DNA of 31,751 nt from a candidate division TA06 bacterium (GTDB taxonomy: Bacteria; Ratteibacteria; UBA8468; MWAK01), in NCBI GenBank assembly GCA_022704925.1, contig JAKJFK010000002.1:1-31751 (forward strand). The letters are read 5' to 3'. Shown one piece after another: positions 24,688 to 31,751 of this stretch (position 1 is the stretch's first letter; the number at the start of each line of letters is the position of its first letter). A program made the position numbers and the translations under genes. The notes below the pieces were generated by a model. That model worked only from the letters and a program-made list of their open reading frames with translations. It did no database searches and was not told where the DNA came from.

Positions 24688-25794
24688 ATGCGTTCCCAAT
24701 CCATTCGAATTGTCTCCTTCCTGTTTTTCGCTCTTGCGGGCTGGCTGGGTCTGCTTCAGGCCGACCCCGTCTCTCCCCTGAACGGCACGGCCGATCCGGA
24801 TGGCAATACCGTCTGGTATGACGGGGCCCGGCTTGGCGTTGAGGGCAGAGGCTGGACGGAGACGGAATCCTTCTACGACCGCCTGCCCGCAAAAGCCAGG
24901 GGTACCGTGCGGGATTCGGTTTGGAAGTTGAGTCACGCCACCGCCGGCATGTGCATCCGCTTTGTCACCGATGCGCCGACTATCCAGGTCCGTTGGATCA
25001 TTACCGGACTGTATTCTCTTTCAACGATGCCGAAGACGGCTTGCAGCGGTGTGGATCTTTATTGCCGGGAGGCTGCCGGAAAATGGACGTTTGTCGGAAC
25101 CGGGGAGCCGACGGGTATCACCAACACGGCACTTTTTAGCGTCGGCGCCAGTAAGGAATTGATGCTCTATCTTCCTTTATACACGGGCGTGAAATCCGTT
25201 GAAATCGGCATTCCCAAGGGGCGGACCATCTCGAAACCCGCCCCCCGGGCCAAGCCCATTATCTTCTATGGCACCTCGATCACCCAGGGGGCCTGCGCCT
25301 CGCGTCCGGGCATGGTCTACACGGCCATCGTCGGTCGCCGTCTCGACCGGCCGGTCATCAACCTGGGGTTTTCCGCCAACGGCACGGGTGATACGGAGCT
25401 GGCGGATTTAATGGGGGAAATCGACGCGTCGATTTACATTGTTGATTGCGCCGCGAACATGAAGTCGAACGGGCCTTATGCGCCCGAGAAACAAGCGCCG
25501 CTATTTGTGACGAGATTGCGGAAGCTTCGTCCCGCAACTCCCATCCTGCTGGTCCAGGGTGCCGATCGTTTTGACCGTCCCAGCGAAGGAGGGGCGTGGC
25601 GGTCCGTTTATGAGCAGTTGAAAAAACAGGGTATGACCGGGCTTTTCTTCCTACCAAACAAGGGGATGTATGGAGATGATGGAGAAGCCACGGGGTCAGA
25701 CGGCCATCCCTCCGATCTGGGTATGATGAGGGAGGCAGCCGTTTATATCCGTGCGCTACCCTCGATGCTGAAGACCACCGGAAGGAGCCGATAA
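24688..25794 (+). CDS. Secreted SGNH/GDSL hydrolase with GxDLY N-domain
   Basis: Exported esterase-type enzyme, 368 residues. A signal peptide (IVSFLFFALAGWLGLLQA) is followed by an N-terminal beta-sandwich domain with the signature GVDLY (121-125), and then the SGNH catalytic domain. That domain has FYGTSITQG with Ser197, NLGFSANG with Gly227 and Asn231, and DGHPSD with Asp338 and His340. These match the two-domain GxDLY/Lipase_GDSL_3 architecture often linked to deacetylation of polysaccharides. Substrate is unknown. GAAGGTG lies upstream of the ATG. Base composition is less GC-rich than the backbone. It stands alone between the AT-rich gap and the tRNA-Glu locus. Confidence 0.85.
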   Translation: MRSQSIRIVSFLFFALAGWLGLLQADPVSPLNGTADPDGNTVWYDGARLGVEGRGWTETESFYDRLPAKARGTVRDSVWKLSHATAGMCIRFVTDAPTIQVRWIITGLYSLSTMPKTACSGVDLYCREAAGKWTFVGTGEPTGITNTALFSVGASKELMLYLPLYTGVKSVEIGIPKGRTISKPAPRAKPIIFYGTSITQGACASRPGMVYTAIVGRRLDRPVINLGFSANGTGDTELADLMGEIDASIYIVDCAANMKSNGPYAPEKQAPLFVTRLRKLRPATPILLVQGADRFDRPSEGGAWRSVYEQLKKQGMTGLFFLPNKGMYGDDGEATGSDGHPSDLGMMREAAVYIRALPSMLKTTGRSR

Positions 25795-25823
25795 TCTCCT
25801 CGAGGCTGGCCGAGATGCGGGTC

Positions 25824-25847
25824 GGGTGGCGAGAAAGTGAGCCACCC
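25824..25847. repeat. Hairpin downstream of the SGNH gene
   Basis: GGGTGGC (25824-25830) and GCCACCC (25841-25847) with a 10-base loop, 30 bases after the stop. It could help end the plus-strand transcript or the minus-strand tRNA-Glu transcript, but neither side has a U-tract. Confidence 0.4.
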
Positions 25848-25898
25848 TAAACCTTAAGTGTGGGATGTTCAAATCCCCAAAGAAACGCTTCAGGGAAG

Positions 25899-25971
25899 CA
25901 GCCCCAAGGGGATTTGAACCCCTGTCTGATGGCTGAGAACCACCTGTCCTAGGCCTCTAGACGATGGGGCC
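25899..25971 (-). tRNA. tRNA-Glu(CTC)
   Basis: 73 bases with full cloverleaf: acceptor GGCCCCA/TGGGGCT (first pair G-T), D arm with CTAGAGG, anticodon stem GGTGG/CCATC with loop TTCTCAG (anticodon CTC), T arm AGGGG-TTCAAAT-CCCCT, discriminator G. CCA is not encoded. Its first 53 bases and 27 upstream bases recur at 26195-26274. No good -35/-10 was found directly upstream. Confidence 0.93.
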
Positions 25972-25998
25972 GTGAATTACGGCTGAAGTTTTCAATTC
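25919..25998 (-). repeat. tRNA-Glu duplication, unit A
   Basis: 80-base unit made of 27 upstream bases (25972-25998) and the first 53 bases of tRNA-Glu. Compared with unit B (26195-26274) I count five differences, four in the upstream part and one in the tRNA D region (CCTAGG versus CCCAGG). Same orientation, 276 bases apart. Confidence 0.85.
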
Positions 25999-26000
25999 CC

Positions 26001-26014
26001 GGGGTTCAAATCCC
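26001..26014 (+). repeat. Inverted T-arm copy next to tRNA-Glu
   Basis: GGGGTTCAAATCCC, 14 bases identical to the T arm of tRNA-Glu but on the opposite strand. A second inverted copy of 12 bases (GTTCAAATCCCC) lies at 25867-25878, so the intact tRNA-Glu is flanked on both sides by reversed pieces of its own T arm. Confidence 0.55.
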
Positions 26015-26054
26015 GGTGGATTTGGCGCCGGTGTAAGAATCTTCCTAAAGGTTC

Positions 26055-26194
26055 TTCTGAAAAAAGTTCAGAAACAACCGTCGCCGTGAAGCAGAGTTCT
26101 TCGAACACGCTTCATGGCCGTGAAGTGTGAGCCGATTTGCATCGCGGCTCTCTACTTCACGGCTCTCCTTGAAAGCCGGAGAGCGGCTTTCAAG
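26055..26194. repeat. Array of four nested hairpins between the tRNA-Glu copies
   Basis: Hairpin 1: TTCTGAA (26055-26061)/TTCAGAA (26067-26073). Hairpin 2: GCCGTGAAG (26083-26091)/CTTCATGGC (26110-26118) with inner GTTC/GAAC. Hairpin 3: GCCGTGAAG (26117-26125)/CTTCACGGC (26155-26163) with inner GAGCCG/CGGCTC. Hairpin 4: CTTGAAAGCCG (26168-26178)/CGGCTTTCAAG (26184-26194), also able to form GCTCTCC/GGAGAGC. Hairpins 2 and 3 share the arm GCCGTGAAG. The array joins directly to the broken end of the truncated tRNA-Glu. Confidence 0.75.
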
Positions 26195-26247
26195 CCCCTG
26201 TCTGATGGCTGAGAACCACCTGTCCTGGGCCTCTAGACGATGGGGCC
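26195..26247 (-). pseudogene. Truncated tRNA-Glu(CTC) copy
   Basis: 53 bases equal to the 5' part of tRNA-Glu (acceptor 5' strand, D arm, anticodon arm, AGGGG) with one substitution. Where the T loop should begin, the sequence changes to CTTGAAAGCCG, the arm of hairpin 4. The T arm and 3' acceptor strand are missing, so it cannot be an ordinary tRNA. Confidence 0.85.
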
Positions 26248-26274
26248 GTAAACTACGGCTTGAGTTTTCAATTC
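26195..26274 (-). repeat. tRNA-Glu duplication, unit B
   Basis: Partner of the unit at 25919-25998. It includes the 27-base upstream segment at 26248-26274, so the duplication copied leader sequence as well as the tRNA body. Confidence 0.85.
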
Positions 26275-26335
26275 CGGAATTAAACCCGCCCGGCAAACGA
26301 CTGTATCATATTATTCTACCATCTTTTCCTGCCAT

Positions 26336-26364
26336 TTGACAAGAGCCGGTCTCTCTGTTATATT
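26336..26364 (+). promoter_or_regulatory. Sigma-70 promoter of topA
   Basis: Perfect TTGACA (26336-26341), 17 bases, TATATT (26359-26364). It predicts a leader of about 60 bases. A second TTGACA at about 26399 has no good -10. Confidence 0.75.
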
Positions 26365-26433
26365 CTGTTATCGCCACAAGATCAGACACCCTTAAGCCTT
26401 GACATTCAAGGGGCAACTTCAACAACTCCGACT

Positions 26434-28815
26434 ATGAAAGAAGGAATATCGCTGGTCGTCGTAGAGTCGCCGGCCAAGTGCCGGACCATCGGCAAGTACC
26501 TGGGGAACGATTACCGGGTGGTCGCCACCATGGGCCACATCCGGGACCTGCCCGCCGACGAGCTGGGAGTCAACGTCGAGAAGGAGTTCGAACCGACCTA
26601 CCGGGTCATGCCCCGCAAGCAGAAGGTGGTCTCCCAGGTGCGCAAGGAGGCCGGTTCGGCCGCCGTCATCTTCCTGGCCACCGACGAGGATCGCGAGGGC
26701 GAGGCGATCGCCTGGCACGTCGCCCAGCTTCTCAAGCGTCCGGCCGAAGAGATCAAGCGGGTTACCTTCCACGAGATCACCCCGGAGGCGGTCCGGCGCG
26801 CCTTCAATTCCCCGCGCGAGATTGACCTCCACCTGGTTAATGCCCAGCAGGCCCGGCGGGTCCTGGACCGGCTGGTGGGATATACCCTCAGCCCGCTGGT
26901 CGGCGACCTCATCAAGAAGGGTCTTTCGGCCGGCCGGGTCCAGTCGGCGGCGCTGCGCATCCTGGTGGAACGGGAGAAGGAGATCACCGGCTTCAAGTCG
27001 GAGCAGTATTACCTGGTCACGGCCGAGGTTGCCAGGGCCGATAAGCCGGAGGCCGTCTTTGCCATTCAGCTGGCCGGCCGGGATGGCAAGAAAATTTCCA
27101 AGCCCGGCATCAAGGACCGGGGCGAAGCCGAGCAGGCCCTGGCTTTCCTGCGGGCCAATCCGCTCACGGTCGGCCAGGTCACCCGCGAGGAACGGCGTGA
27201 ATTCCCCGATCCGCCCTTCACCACCTCCACCCTGCAGCAGGAGGCGGGCCGCCGGTTAAGCCTGCCGGCCAGCCGGACGATGTCCCTGGCCCAGCAGCTT
27301 TACGAGGGCATCGAGCTGGGCGACCAGGGGCCGGTCGGGCTTATCACCTACCACCGGACCGATTCGCTCAACCTGGCCCAGAGCGCCCGTGACGAGGCCG
27401 CCCGGTATATCAAGGCGGAGTTCGGCAACCAGTACCTGCCGGCCCGGCCGCCGGTCTATCGTTCCAGGAGTTCGATGGCCCAGGAGGCGCACGAGGCCAT
27501 CCGCCCCACCAGCACGACCCGTCCCCCCCAGAGCGTGGCCGGGTACCTGAGCGAGGGGCAGCTGAAGCTTTACACCCTGGTCTGGAATCGTTTCCTGGCC
27601 AGCCAGATGGCGCCGGCGGTCTACGAGCTGACCCGGGTGCGGGTGGATTGCGACCCTTATTTCCTGACGACCGAGGGACGGGTCAACCGTTTCGACGGCC
27701 ATCGCCGGCTGGCCGGCTTCGGCCAGAAGGATTCGGTCCTGCCGCCGTTGGCCGAGGGCGATCCGCTTCGCCTCGAGAAGGCCGACCTGGAGGAGAAGGC
27801 GACCGAGCCGCCGCCCCGTTATACCGAGGCGACCCTCATCAAGGCGATGGAGAAGCTCGGTATCGGCCGCCCCTCGACCTACGCCCCGATCATCGAAACC
27901 CTGGTGGCCCGCCTCTACGTGGGCCGGGAGAAGCGGACCCTGATTCCCTCGCCGCTGGGCGTCATGGTCAACGACCTTTTGGTGTCACACTTCCCGGAGG
28001 TGATCGACCTCCGGTTTACCGCCCAGATGGAGGACCGGCTCGACCTGATCGCCGAGGGGAAGGAGGCCTGGCGCCAGGTGCTGGCCGAGTTCTACAAACC
28101 TTTCCTGGCTTCGGTCCAGGCTGCCGAGAATAACATGGCTTCCAGCGAAAAATGTCCCAAGTGCGGCAAGCGGCTCATCTTCAGGAAGAGCAAGAAGTTC
28201 GGGGCCTTCCTCGGTTGCGAGGGGTACCCGGACTGCGACTTCACCAAGAACATCTCGGTCACCTCCAGCGAGGTCTGCCCCAAGTGCGGCAAACCGCTCA
28301 TTCTGCGGGAGAGCAAGAAGTTCGGCTCCTTCCTCGGCTGCGAGGGGTACCCGGCCTGCGACTTCACCAAGAATATCGGCCAGGCCGGGCGCTGGCATTC
28401 CCGCTCTTCGAAACCGGAGGCGCCGGCCGGAGCCGAAGGCGAGGTTCCGGCCGCCCCGGCCCCGGCCGAGGTCTGCCCCAAGTGCGGCAAGAATCTCGTG
28501 CTCAAGAAGAGCAAGTTCGGGACCTTCCTCGGCTGCGAGGGGTACCCGGCCTGCGACTTTACCAGGAATCTCGGGAAGGCCGGCCAACGCCCCGCCTACC
28601 GGGCGAAGCCGTCCGGGTCCCCCGGCGCCGGGACCGTTCCCTGCCCGAAGTGCAAGACGGGGCGGCTGGTCGAGCGCCAGAGCCGATACGGCAAGTTCCT
28701 GGGTTGCAGCAACTATCCGCGGTGCCGTTATATCGAAAAGTCCGGCGCCGGCGGTCCTCAGCCGGATGCTTCCAGCAACGGAGGCAAGGATGGCGAAGGA
28801 GCGGTGGAGCAGTAA
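26434..28815 (+). CDS. topA: DNA topoisomerase I (type IA) with four zinc ribbons
   Basis: Relaxes negative supercoils by single-strand passage. 793 residues. The Toprim domain has VVVESPAK (catalytic Glu11) and TDEDREGEAIAWH. The nucleophile is Tyr306 in GLITYHRTDS, where His replaces the usual Met. Then come AHEAIRPT and TLIKAMEKLGIGRPSTYAPI. The C-terminus has four Cys4 zinc ribbons of the form CPKCGK...FLGCEGYPxCDFTKN, the last as CPKCKTG...FLGCSNYPRCRY, with linkers rich in Ala/Pro/Gly. No Shine-Dalgarno is seen before the ATG. The last 26 bases overlap the transporter gene. Confidence 0.97.
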   Translation: MKEGISLVVVESPAKCRTIGKYLGNDYRVVATMGHIRDLPADELGVNVEKEFEPTYRVMPRKQKVVSQVRKEAGSAAVIFLATDEDREGEAIAWHVAQLLKRPAEEIKRVTFHEITPEAVRRAFNSPREIDLHLVNAQQARRVLDRLVGYTLSPLVGDLIKKGLSAGRVQSAALRILVEREKEITGFKSEQYYLVTAEVARADKPEAVFAIQLAGRDGKKISKPGIKDRGEAEQALAFLRANPLTVGQVTREERREFPDPPFTTSTLQQEAGRRLSLPASRTMSLAQQLYEGIELGDQGPVGLITYHRTDSLNLAQSARDEAARYIKAEFGNQYLPARPPVYRSRSSMAQEAHEAIRPTSTTRPPQSVAGYLSEGQLKLYTLVWNRFLASQMAPAVYELTRVRVDCDPYFLTTEGRVNRFDGHRRLAGFGQKDSVLPPLAEGDPLRLEKADLEEKATEPPPRYTEATLIKAMEKLGIGRPSTYAPIIETLVARLYVGREKRTLIPSPLGVMVNDLLVSHFPEVIDLRFTAQMEDRLDLIAEGKEAWRQVLAEFYKPFLASVQAAENNMASSEKCPKCGKRLIFRKSKKFGAFLGCEGYPDCDFTKNISVTSSEVCPKCGKPLILRESKKFGSFLGCEGYPACDFTKNIGQAGRWHSRSSKPEAPAGAEGEVPAAPAPAEVCPKCGKNLVLKKSKFGTFLGCEGYPACDFTRNLGKAGQRPAYRAKPSGSPGAGTVPCPKCKTGRLVERQSRYGKFLGCSNYPRCRYIEKSGAGGPQPDASSNGGKDGEGAVEQ

Positions 28816-30358
28816 GCTTGGCATCATCATGGCGGTGGCCGGCAGCGCCATCGGCCTCGGCAATTTTCTGCGTTTCCCGGTCCAGGCGGCCAAGCACGGA
28901 GGCGGGGCCTTCCTGATACCTTACTTCATTGCGCTGCTGCTGCTGGGCATCCCGTTGATGTGGATCGAGTGGACCATCGGCCGCTTCGGCGGCGGTTTCG
29001 GCCACAGCACCTCCCCCGGTATCTTCCAGACGCTCTGTAACAAGAACCGTTTCATCAAGTACTTCGGCGTGATCGGGATCTTCGCGCCGCTGGTCATCTT
29101 CATCTACTACGTCTACATCGAGTCCTGGCTGCTTGGCTACAGCTTCTTCGCCCTCACCGGCCTCTACAATTCCTGCACCACCGAGGAGGCGATGACCCTT
29201 TTCCTCCGGGGCTACCAGGGCCTGGCCCGCAACAACTTCTTCTCCAGCCTCCGCCCGGCCTACTTCTTCTTCCTGGTCACCTTCGCGCTCAACCTCCTGA
29301 TCCTTTACCAGGGCGTCCAGCGGGGCATCGAGCGGGTCTGCAAGTACGCGATGCCGGTGCTCTTTTTCCTCGGCATTATCCTGCTGGTCCGGGTCTTCAC
29401 CCTGGGGACGCCCAACCCGCAGTTCCCGGAGAACAGCATCTACAACGGGCTGGGCTTTCTCTGGAACCCGGACTGGTCGGCCCTGCGCAGCGGCCGGGTC
29501 TGGCTGGCGGCCGCCGGCCAGATCTTCTTTACGCTCAGCTGCGGCATCGGGATCATCCTGACTTACGCCAGCTACCTGCGGCGCGAAGATGACGTGGTCC
29601 TCTCCGGGTTGAGCGCCGTGGCCACCAACGAGGTGGCCGAGGTCATCCTGGGCGGCAGCATCGTGATTCCGGCCGCTTTCGCCTTCTTCGGGCCGGCCGG
29701 CCTGGCGCGCATCGCCCAGGGCGGCTCCTTCAACCTCGGCTTCGTCACCATGCCGCTGGTCCTGCAGCGCCTGGGTTTCGGCCAGGCCTTCGGCTTCATC
29801 TGGTTCGGCCTGCTCTTCCTGGCCGGCATCACCTCCTCGATATCGCTGGCCCAGCCGGCCATCGCCTTTCTCGAGGACGAGTTCAACCTCGGCCGGCGCC
29901 GCACCCTGGCTCTCTTCGCCGCGGTGACCTTCCTGCTGACCAACGCGGTGATCTTCTTCATGGGGCGGGGCGTACTGGACGAGATGGATTTCTGGGGCGG
30001 CACCTTCTGCCTGGTGCTCTTTGCCACCATCGAGACCATCCTCTTCGCCTGGGTCTTCGGCATTGACCGGGCCTGGACCGAGATGCACGCCGGTTCCGAC
30101 ATAACCCTGCCCCGTTTCTACCGATTTATCATCAAGTACGTGACGCCGGCCTTCCTGCTGGCCATTCTCGGTTTCTGGCTGGTTCAGGAGGGGATGCCGG
30201 TCATCCGCCTGCACGGGGTTCCGGCCGGGAACGTTCCCTACGTCACGGCGACCCGGGTGCTCCTGCTCCTGATCTTCGCCGGGCTGGCCTGGCTGGTCAA
30301 AAAATCCTGGGACCGGCGCCTCAAGGCCGGGGCGGAGGAAGAGGGGAGGCGGATATGA
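28790..30358 (+). CDS. Sodium-dependent transporter, NSS/SNF family
   Basis: Na+-coupled symporter, probably for an amino acid. 522 residues with about 12 hydrophobic segments of the LeuT fold. The first helix carries the sodium/substrate site AVAGSAIGLGNFLRFPVQAA (GNFLRFP in place of GNVWRFP), followed by GGGAFLIPYF. Further marks are GQIFFTLSCGIGIILTYASY (TM6-type helix) and FLAGITSSISLAQP (TM8-type helix). I chose ATG 28790 (GGAGG six bases upstream, MAKERWSSKLG) over 28766. It overlaps topA by 26 bases and the following 31-codon gene by ATGA. Such a partner is known from MetP-MetS methionine/alanine carriers. Confidence 0.9.
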   Translation: MAKERWSSKLGIIMAVAGSAIGLGNFLRFPVQAAKHGGGAFLIPYFIALLLLGIPLMWIEWTIGRFGGGFGHSTSPGIFQTLCNKNRFIKYFGVIGIFAPLVIFIYYVYIESWLLGYSFFALTGLYNSCTTEEAMTLFLRGYQGLARNNFFSSLRPAYFFFLVTFALNLLILYQGVQRGIERVCKYAMPVLFFLGIILLVRVFTLGTPNPQFPENSIYNGLGFLWNPDWSALRSGRVWLAAAGQIFFTLSCGIGIILTYASYLRREDDVVLSGLSAVATNEVAEVILGGSIVIPAAFAFFGPAGLARIAQGGSFNLGFVTMPLVLQRLGFGQAFGFIWFGLLFLAGITSSISLAQPAIAFLEDEFNLGRRRTLALFAAVTFLLTNAVIFFMGRGVLDEMDFWGGTFCLVLFATIETILFAWVFGIDRAWTEMHAGSDITLPRFYRFIIKYVTPAFLLAILGFWLVQEGMPVIRLHGVPAGNVPYVTATRVLLLLIFAGLAWLVKKSWDRRLKAGAEEEGRRI

Positions 30359-30450
30359 GGCCGAGCGGCATCCTGTTCATGGCGATCGCCTGGCTGGCCC
30401 TGCTGATCACCTGTATCTACACGCTGCGCCGGAGCCTGCGCAACAATTAG
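30355..30450 (+). CDS. 31-residue single-helix protein, MetS-like transporter small subunit
   Basis: A one-helix membrane peptide (MRPSGILFMAIAWLALLIT, then CIYTLRRSLRNN) with a positive C-terminus. Its ATG overlaps the transporter stop (ATGA) and has GGGAGG six bases upstream, so translation is clearly supported despite the tiny size. The position and shape match MetS, the small subunit needed by some NSS methionine/alanine importers. The role is inferred from this context. Confidence 0.75.
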   Translation: MRPSGILFMAIAWLALLITCIYTLRRSLRNN

Positions 30451-30485
30451 GGGCCGCGGGACCAGTCCCCGGTAAGGACATGAGC

Positions 30486-31004
30486 ATGGTCAAGGTCCTG
30501 GTTGTTTACTACTCGCGTTCCGGTCATACCGGCGAGATGGCCGGCTTCATCGCCCGGGTCGCCTTGAAGCGGGTCGAGGCAACCTCCCTCGAGGATCTCA
30601 AGGCCGCCGACGCCGTCATCATCGGTTCGCCCACCTATTACGGCGGCATGGCCGCCCCGGTCAAGGAGCTGCTCGACCGGAGCGTGGTTTTTCACAAGGA
30701 ACTGGAAGGCCGGGCCGGCGGCGCCTTCGCTTCATCGGCCCATGTCGGCGGCGGGAACGAGACGACCATCCTCTCCATTATTAACGCGCTTCTCATTCAC
30801 GGGATGGTGGTTCAGGGGGATCCCCGTTCCGATCATTACGGACCGGTTTCAGTCGGGGCGCCCGACGGGCGGGTCGAGGCGGAATGCCTCCGTTACGGGA
30901 AAAGAGTAACCGAATTGGCCGGAAGGCTGCGGTCGGTCAGCGGAGGCTCTGTTCGATCCAGTCGAGGTAGGGGCGTGAACCGGCGGCGATCGGCAGGGCG
31001 ATGA
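30486..31004 (+). CDS. Flavodoxin-fold NAD(P)H:quinone oxidoreductase-like protein (WrbA type)
   Basis: FMN-binding redox protein, 172 residues from ATG 30486, which has AAGGA seven bases upstream; the ATG at 30480 is one base from it. The FMN phosphate loop is YYSRSGHTGEMA. IIGSPTYYGGMAAPVKELLDR is the WrbA/flavodoxin FMN-side motif, and GAFASSAHVGGGNETTI is a typical third segment. The family core ends near RVTELAGRL; the last 20 residues (Ser/Arg/Gly-rich) have no family counterpart and come from DNA overlapping the convergent cutA by 68 bases. The C-terminal tail is probably read-through of lost stop sequence. Confidence 0.85.
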   Translation: MVKVLVVYYSRSGHTGEMAGFIARVALKRVEATSLEDLKAADAVIIGSPTYYGGMAAPVKELLDRSVVFHKELEGRAGGAFASSAHVGGGNETTILSIINALLIHGMVVQGDPRSDHYGPVSVGAPDGRVEAECLRYGKRVTELAGRLRSVSGGSVRSSRGRGVNRRRSAGR

Positions 31005-31263
31005 TTTCCGGGACCTGGTAGGAGTGGTTCTGCCTTACCAGGGCGGCCAGGCGCGGGAAACGGGTCCGGGTGGTCTTGGCTGACAGGAGCACCTCTCCGG
31101 CCCGCTCGATTTTCCCCTCCCACCAGTAGAGCGACTCCACTCCGGCGGTCAGGCTGGCGCAGGCGGCCGCCTTCTCCTCCACCAGAATCCGGGCGATTTT
31201 CCGGGCCTCTTTCAGCGAGGCGCAGGTGACGAAGACCGCCAGGCAGCCGGTATCTTTTTTCAT
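30937..31263 (-). CDS. cutA: CutA1 family protein (divalent-cation tolerance)
   Basis: Small trimeric protein, 108 residues, of the CutA1 family; the physiological function is uncertain although linked to metal tolerance. Family marks: VFVTCASLKEARKIARILVE, AAACASLTAGVESLYWWEGKI with the conserved WWEG (usually YWWxG), EVLLSAKTT, and YQVPEIIALPI. Ends with YLDWIEQSL. It lies nine bases after the HAD phosphatase and overlaps the 3' end of the flavodoxin gene. Confidence 0.93.
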   Translation of the reverse strand: MKKDTGCLAVFVTCASLKEARKIARILVEEKAAACASLTAGVESLYWWEGKIERAGEVLLSAKTTRTRFPRLAALVRQNHSYQVPEIIALPIAAGSRPYLDWIEQSLR

Positions 31264-31272
31264 CAGGCGGTG

Positions 31273-31751
31273 TCAATCGCGGTACTCGCCGGCCGGGAAG
31301 TCCGCCAGCGAGTCGATGATGCGGTAAGGGGCGGCGGCGGCCACTTCGGCCCGGGAGGAGGAGCCGGTGATTACAATCAGGGTGTCGACCCCGGCGGCCG
31401 CGCCGGTCTGGGCATCGATGGTCATATCGCCCACATAGAGGGTTTCGGCTGGCGCCACCCCGAAGTGTTCCAGGAGGGCCAGCAGGATGTCGGGGGCCGG
31501 TTTCGGATTGGGAACCTCGTCGCCGACCAGCACCCGGTCAAAGTAGGGGCGGATGGCCAGGGTGTCCAGCAGGATGTCGGCGCTTTCGCGCGACCGGTTG
31601 GTGGCCACGGCCAGTTTCTTCCCGTGCGCCTTGAGCCGCTCCAGGAGTTCGAGCGCGCCGGGAAGCAGTCGGGAGTCGCTGGACAGCCGGGGCAGATGGT
31701 CTTCCCGGTAGATCCGCTGGGCCTCCCGGAAATGGCTCTCGGGCACGAAGG
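31273..31751 (-). CDS. HAD-superfamily phosphatase, Gph-like (5' end outside window)
   Basis: Partial haloacid-dehalogenase-type hydrolase, 159 residues visible. Motif II region KKLAVATNRSRESAD, motif III lysine region NPKPAPDILL and motif IV YVGDMTIDAQTGAAAGV are present, with the cap region RIYREDHLPRLSSDSRLLPG before them. Motif I (DxDGTL) lies beyond the window. The closest family is phosphoglycolate phosphatase/beta-phosphoglucomutase-like enzymes. A GTG at 31746 is internal, not a start. It is in an operon with cutA. Confidence 0.88.
   Translation of the reverse strand, partial: FVPESHFREAQRIYREDHLPRLSSDSRLLPGALELLERLKAHGKKLAVATNRSRESADILLDTLAIRPYFDRVLVGDEVPNPKPAPDILLALLEHFGVAPAETLYVGDMTIDAQTGAAAGVDTLIVITGSSSRAEVAAAAPYRIIDSLADFPAGEYRD

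Overview
This 31.75 kb window reads as chromosomal backbone of a GC-rich, diderm (Gram-negative type) bacterium, interrupted by one short accessory stretch. The diderm envelope is shown by an outer-membrane beta-barrel protein with a signal peptide and C-terminal Phe, TolB and Pal, two lipobox lipoproteins, a SPOR-domain protein and a PilT-family ATPase. No single gene fixes the phylum. The mix (PA2778/PA2779 pair, TrpB2, M55 aminopeptidase, GxDLY-type SGNH hydrolase) is typical of uncultured lineages, and I do not assign one.

Layout. 1-1916 (-): groES-groL, with groL running off the window. 2296-3660 (+): a stand-alone malonyl-type acyltransferase that resembles the AT region of a type I polyketide/PUFA synthase with its KS-AT linker. 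3821-5218 (-): an alginate-export-like barrel protein behind a consensus promoter and a long (about 260 nt) structured leader. 5694-10348 (+): tolB-pal-coiled-coil lipoprotein-glycosyltransferase-xerC, apparently one operon from a promoter whose -10 sits directly before the tolB ATG. 13120-10311 (-): ABC ATPase-permease-TPR protein-gmk, also from a promoter that predicts a leaderless mRNA. 17527-13194 (-): omega-like small protein-SPOR protein-pilT-CPBP protease-purD. 21175-17616 (-): trpB2-PA2779-PA2778 (C39-like cysteine peptidase with TPRs)-M55 D-aminopeptidase.

About 21.2-26.4 kb is the accessory part. It holds palindromic repeats beside tRNA-Asp(GTC), an oxidoreductase plus an unrecognised beta-propeller protein, an AT-rich orphan membrane protein, an SGNH hydrolase, and an intact tRNA-Glu(CTC). 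A truncated second copy of that tRNA is joined to an array of nested hairpins. This tRNA-Glu/hairpin locus is the most unusual structure in the window. From 26434 the backbone resumes with topA (four C-terminal zinc ribbons), a sodium-dependent transporter with a 31-residue partner, a flavodoxin, and on the minus strand cutA and a partial HAD phosphatase.

Genes are tightly packed. ATGA or short overlaps link gmk/TPR protein, ABC permease/ATPase, omega-like/SPOR, topA/transporter and transporter/small subunit. Convergent pairs overlap at xerC/gmk and flavodoxin/cutA. No CRISPR array, insertion sequence or phage gene was seen.
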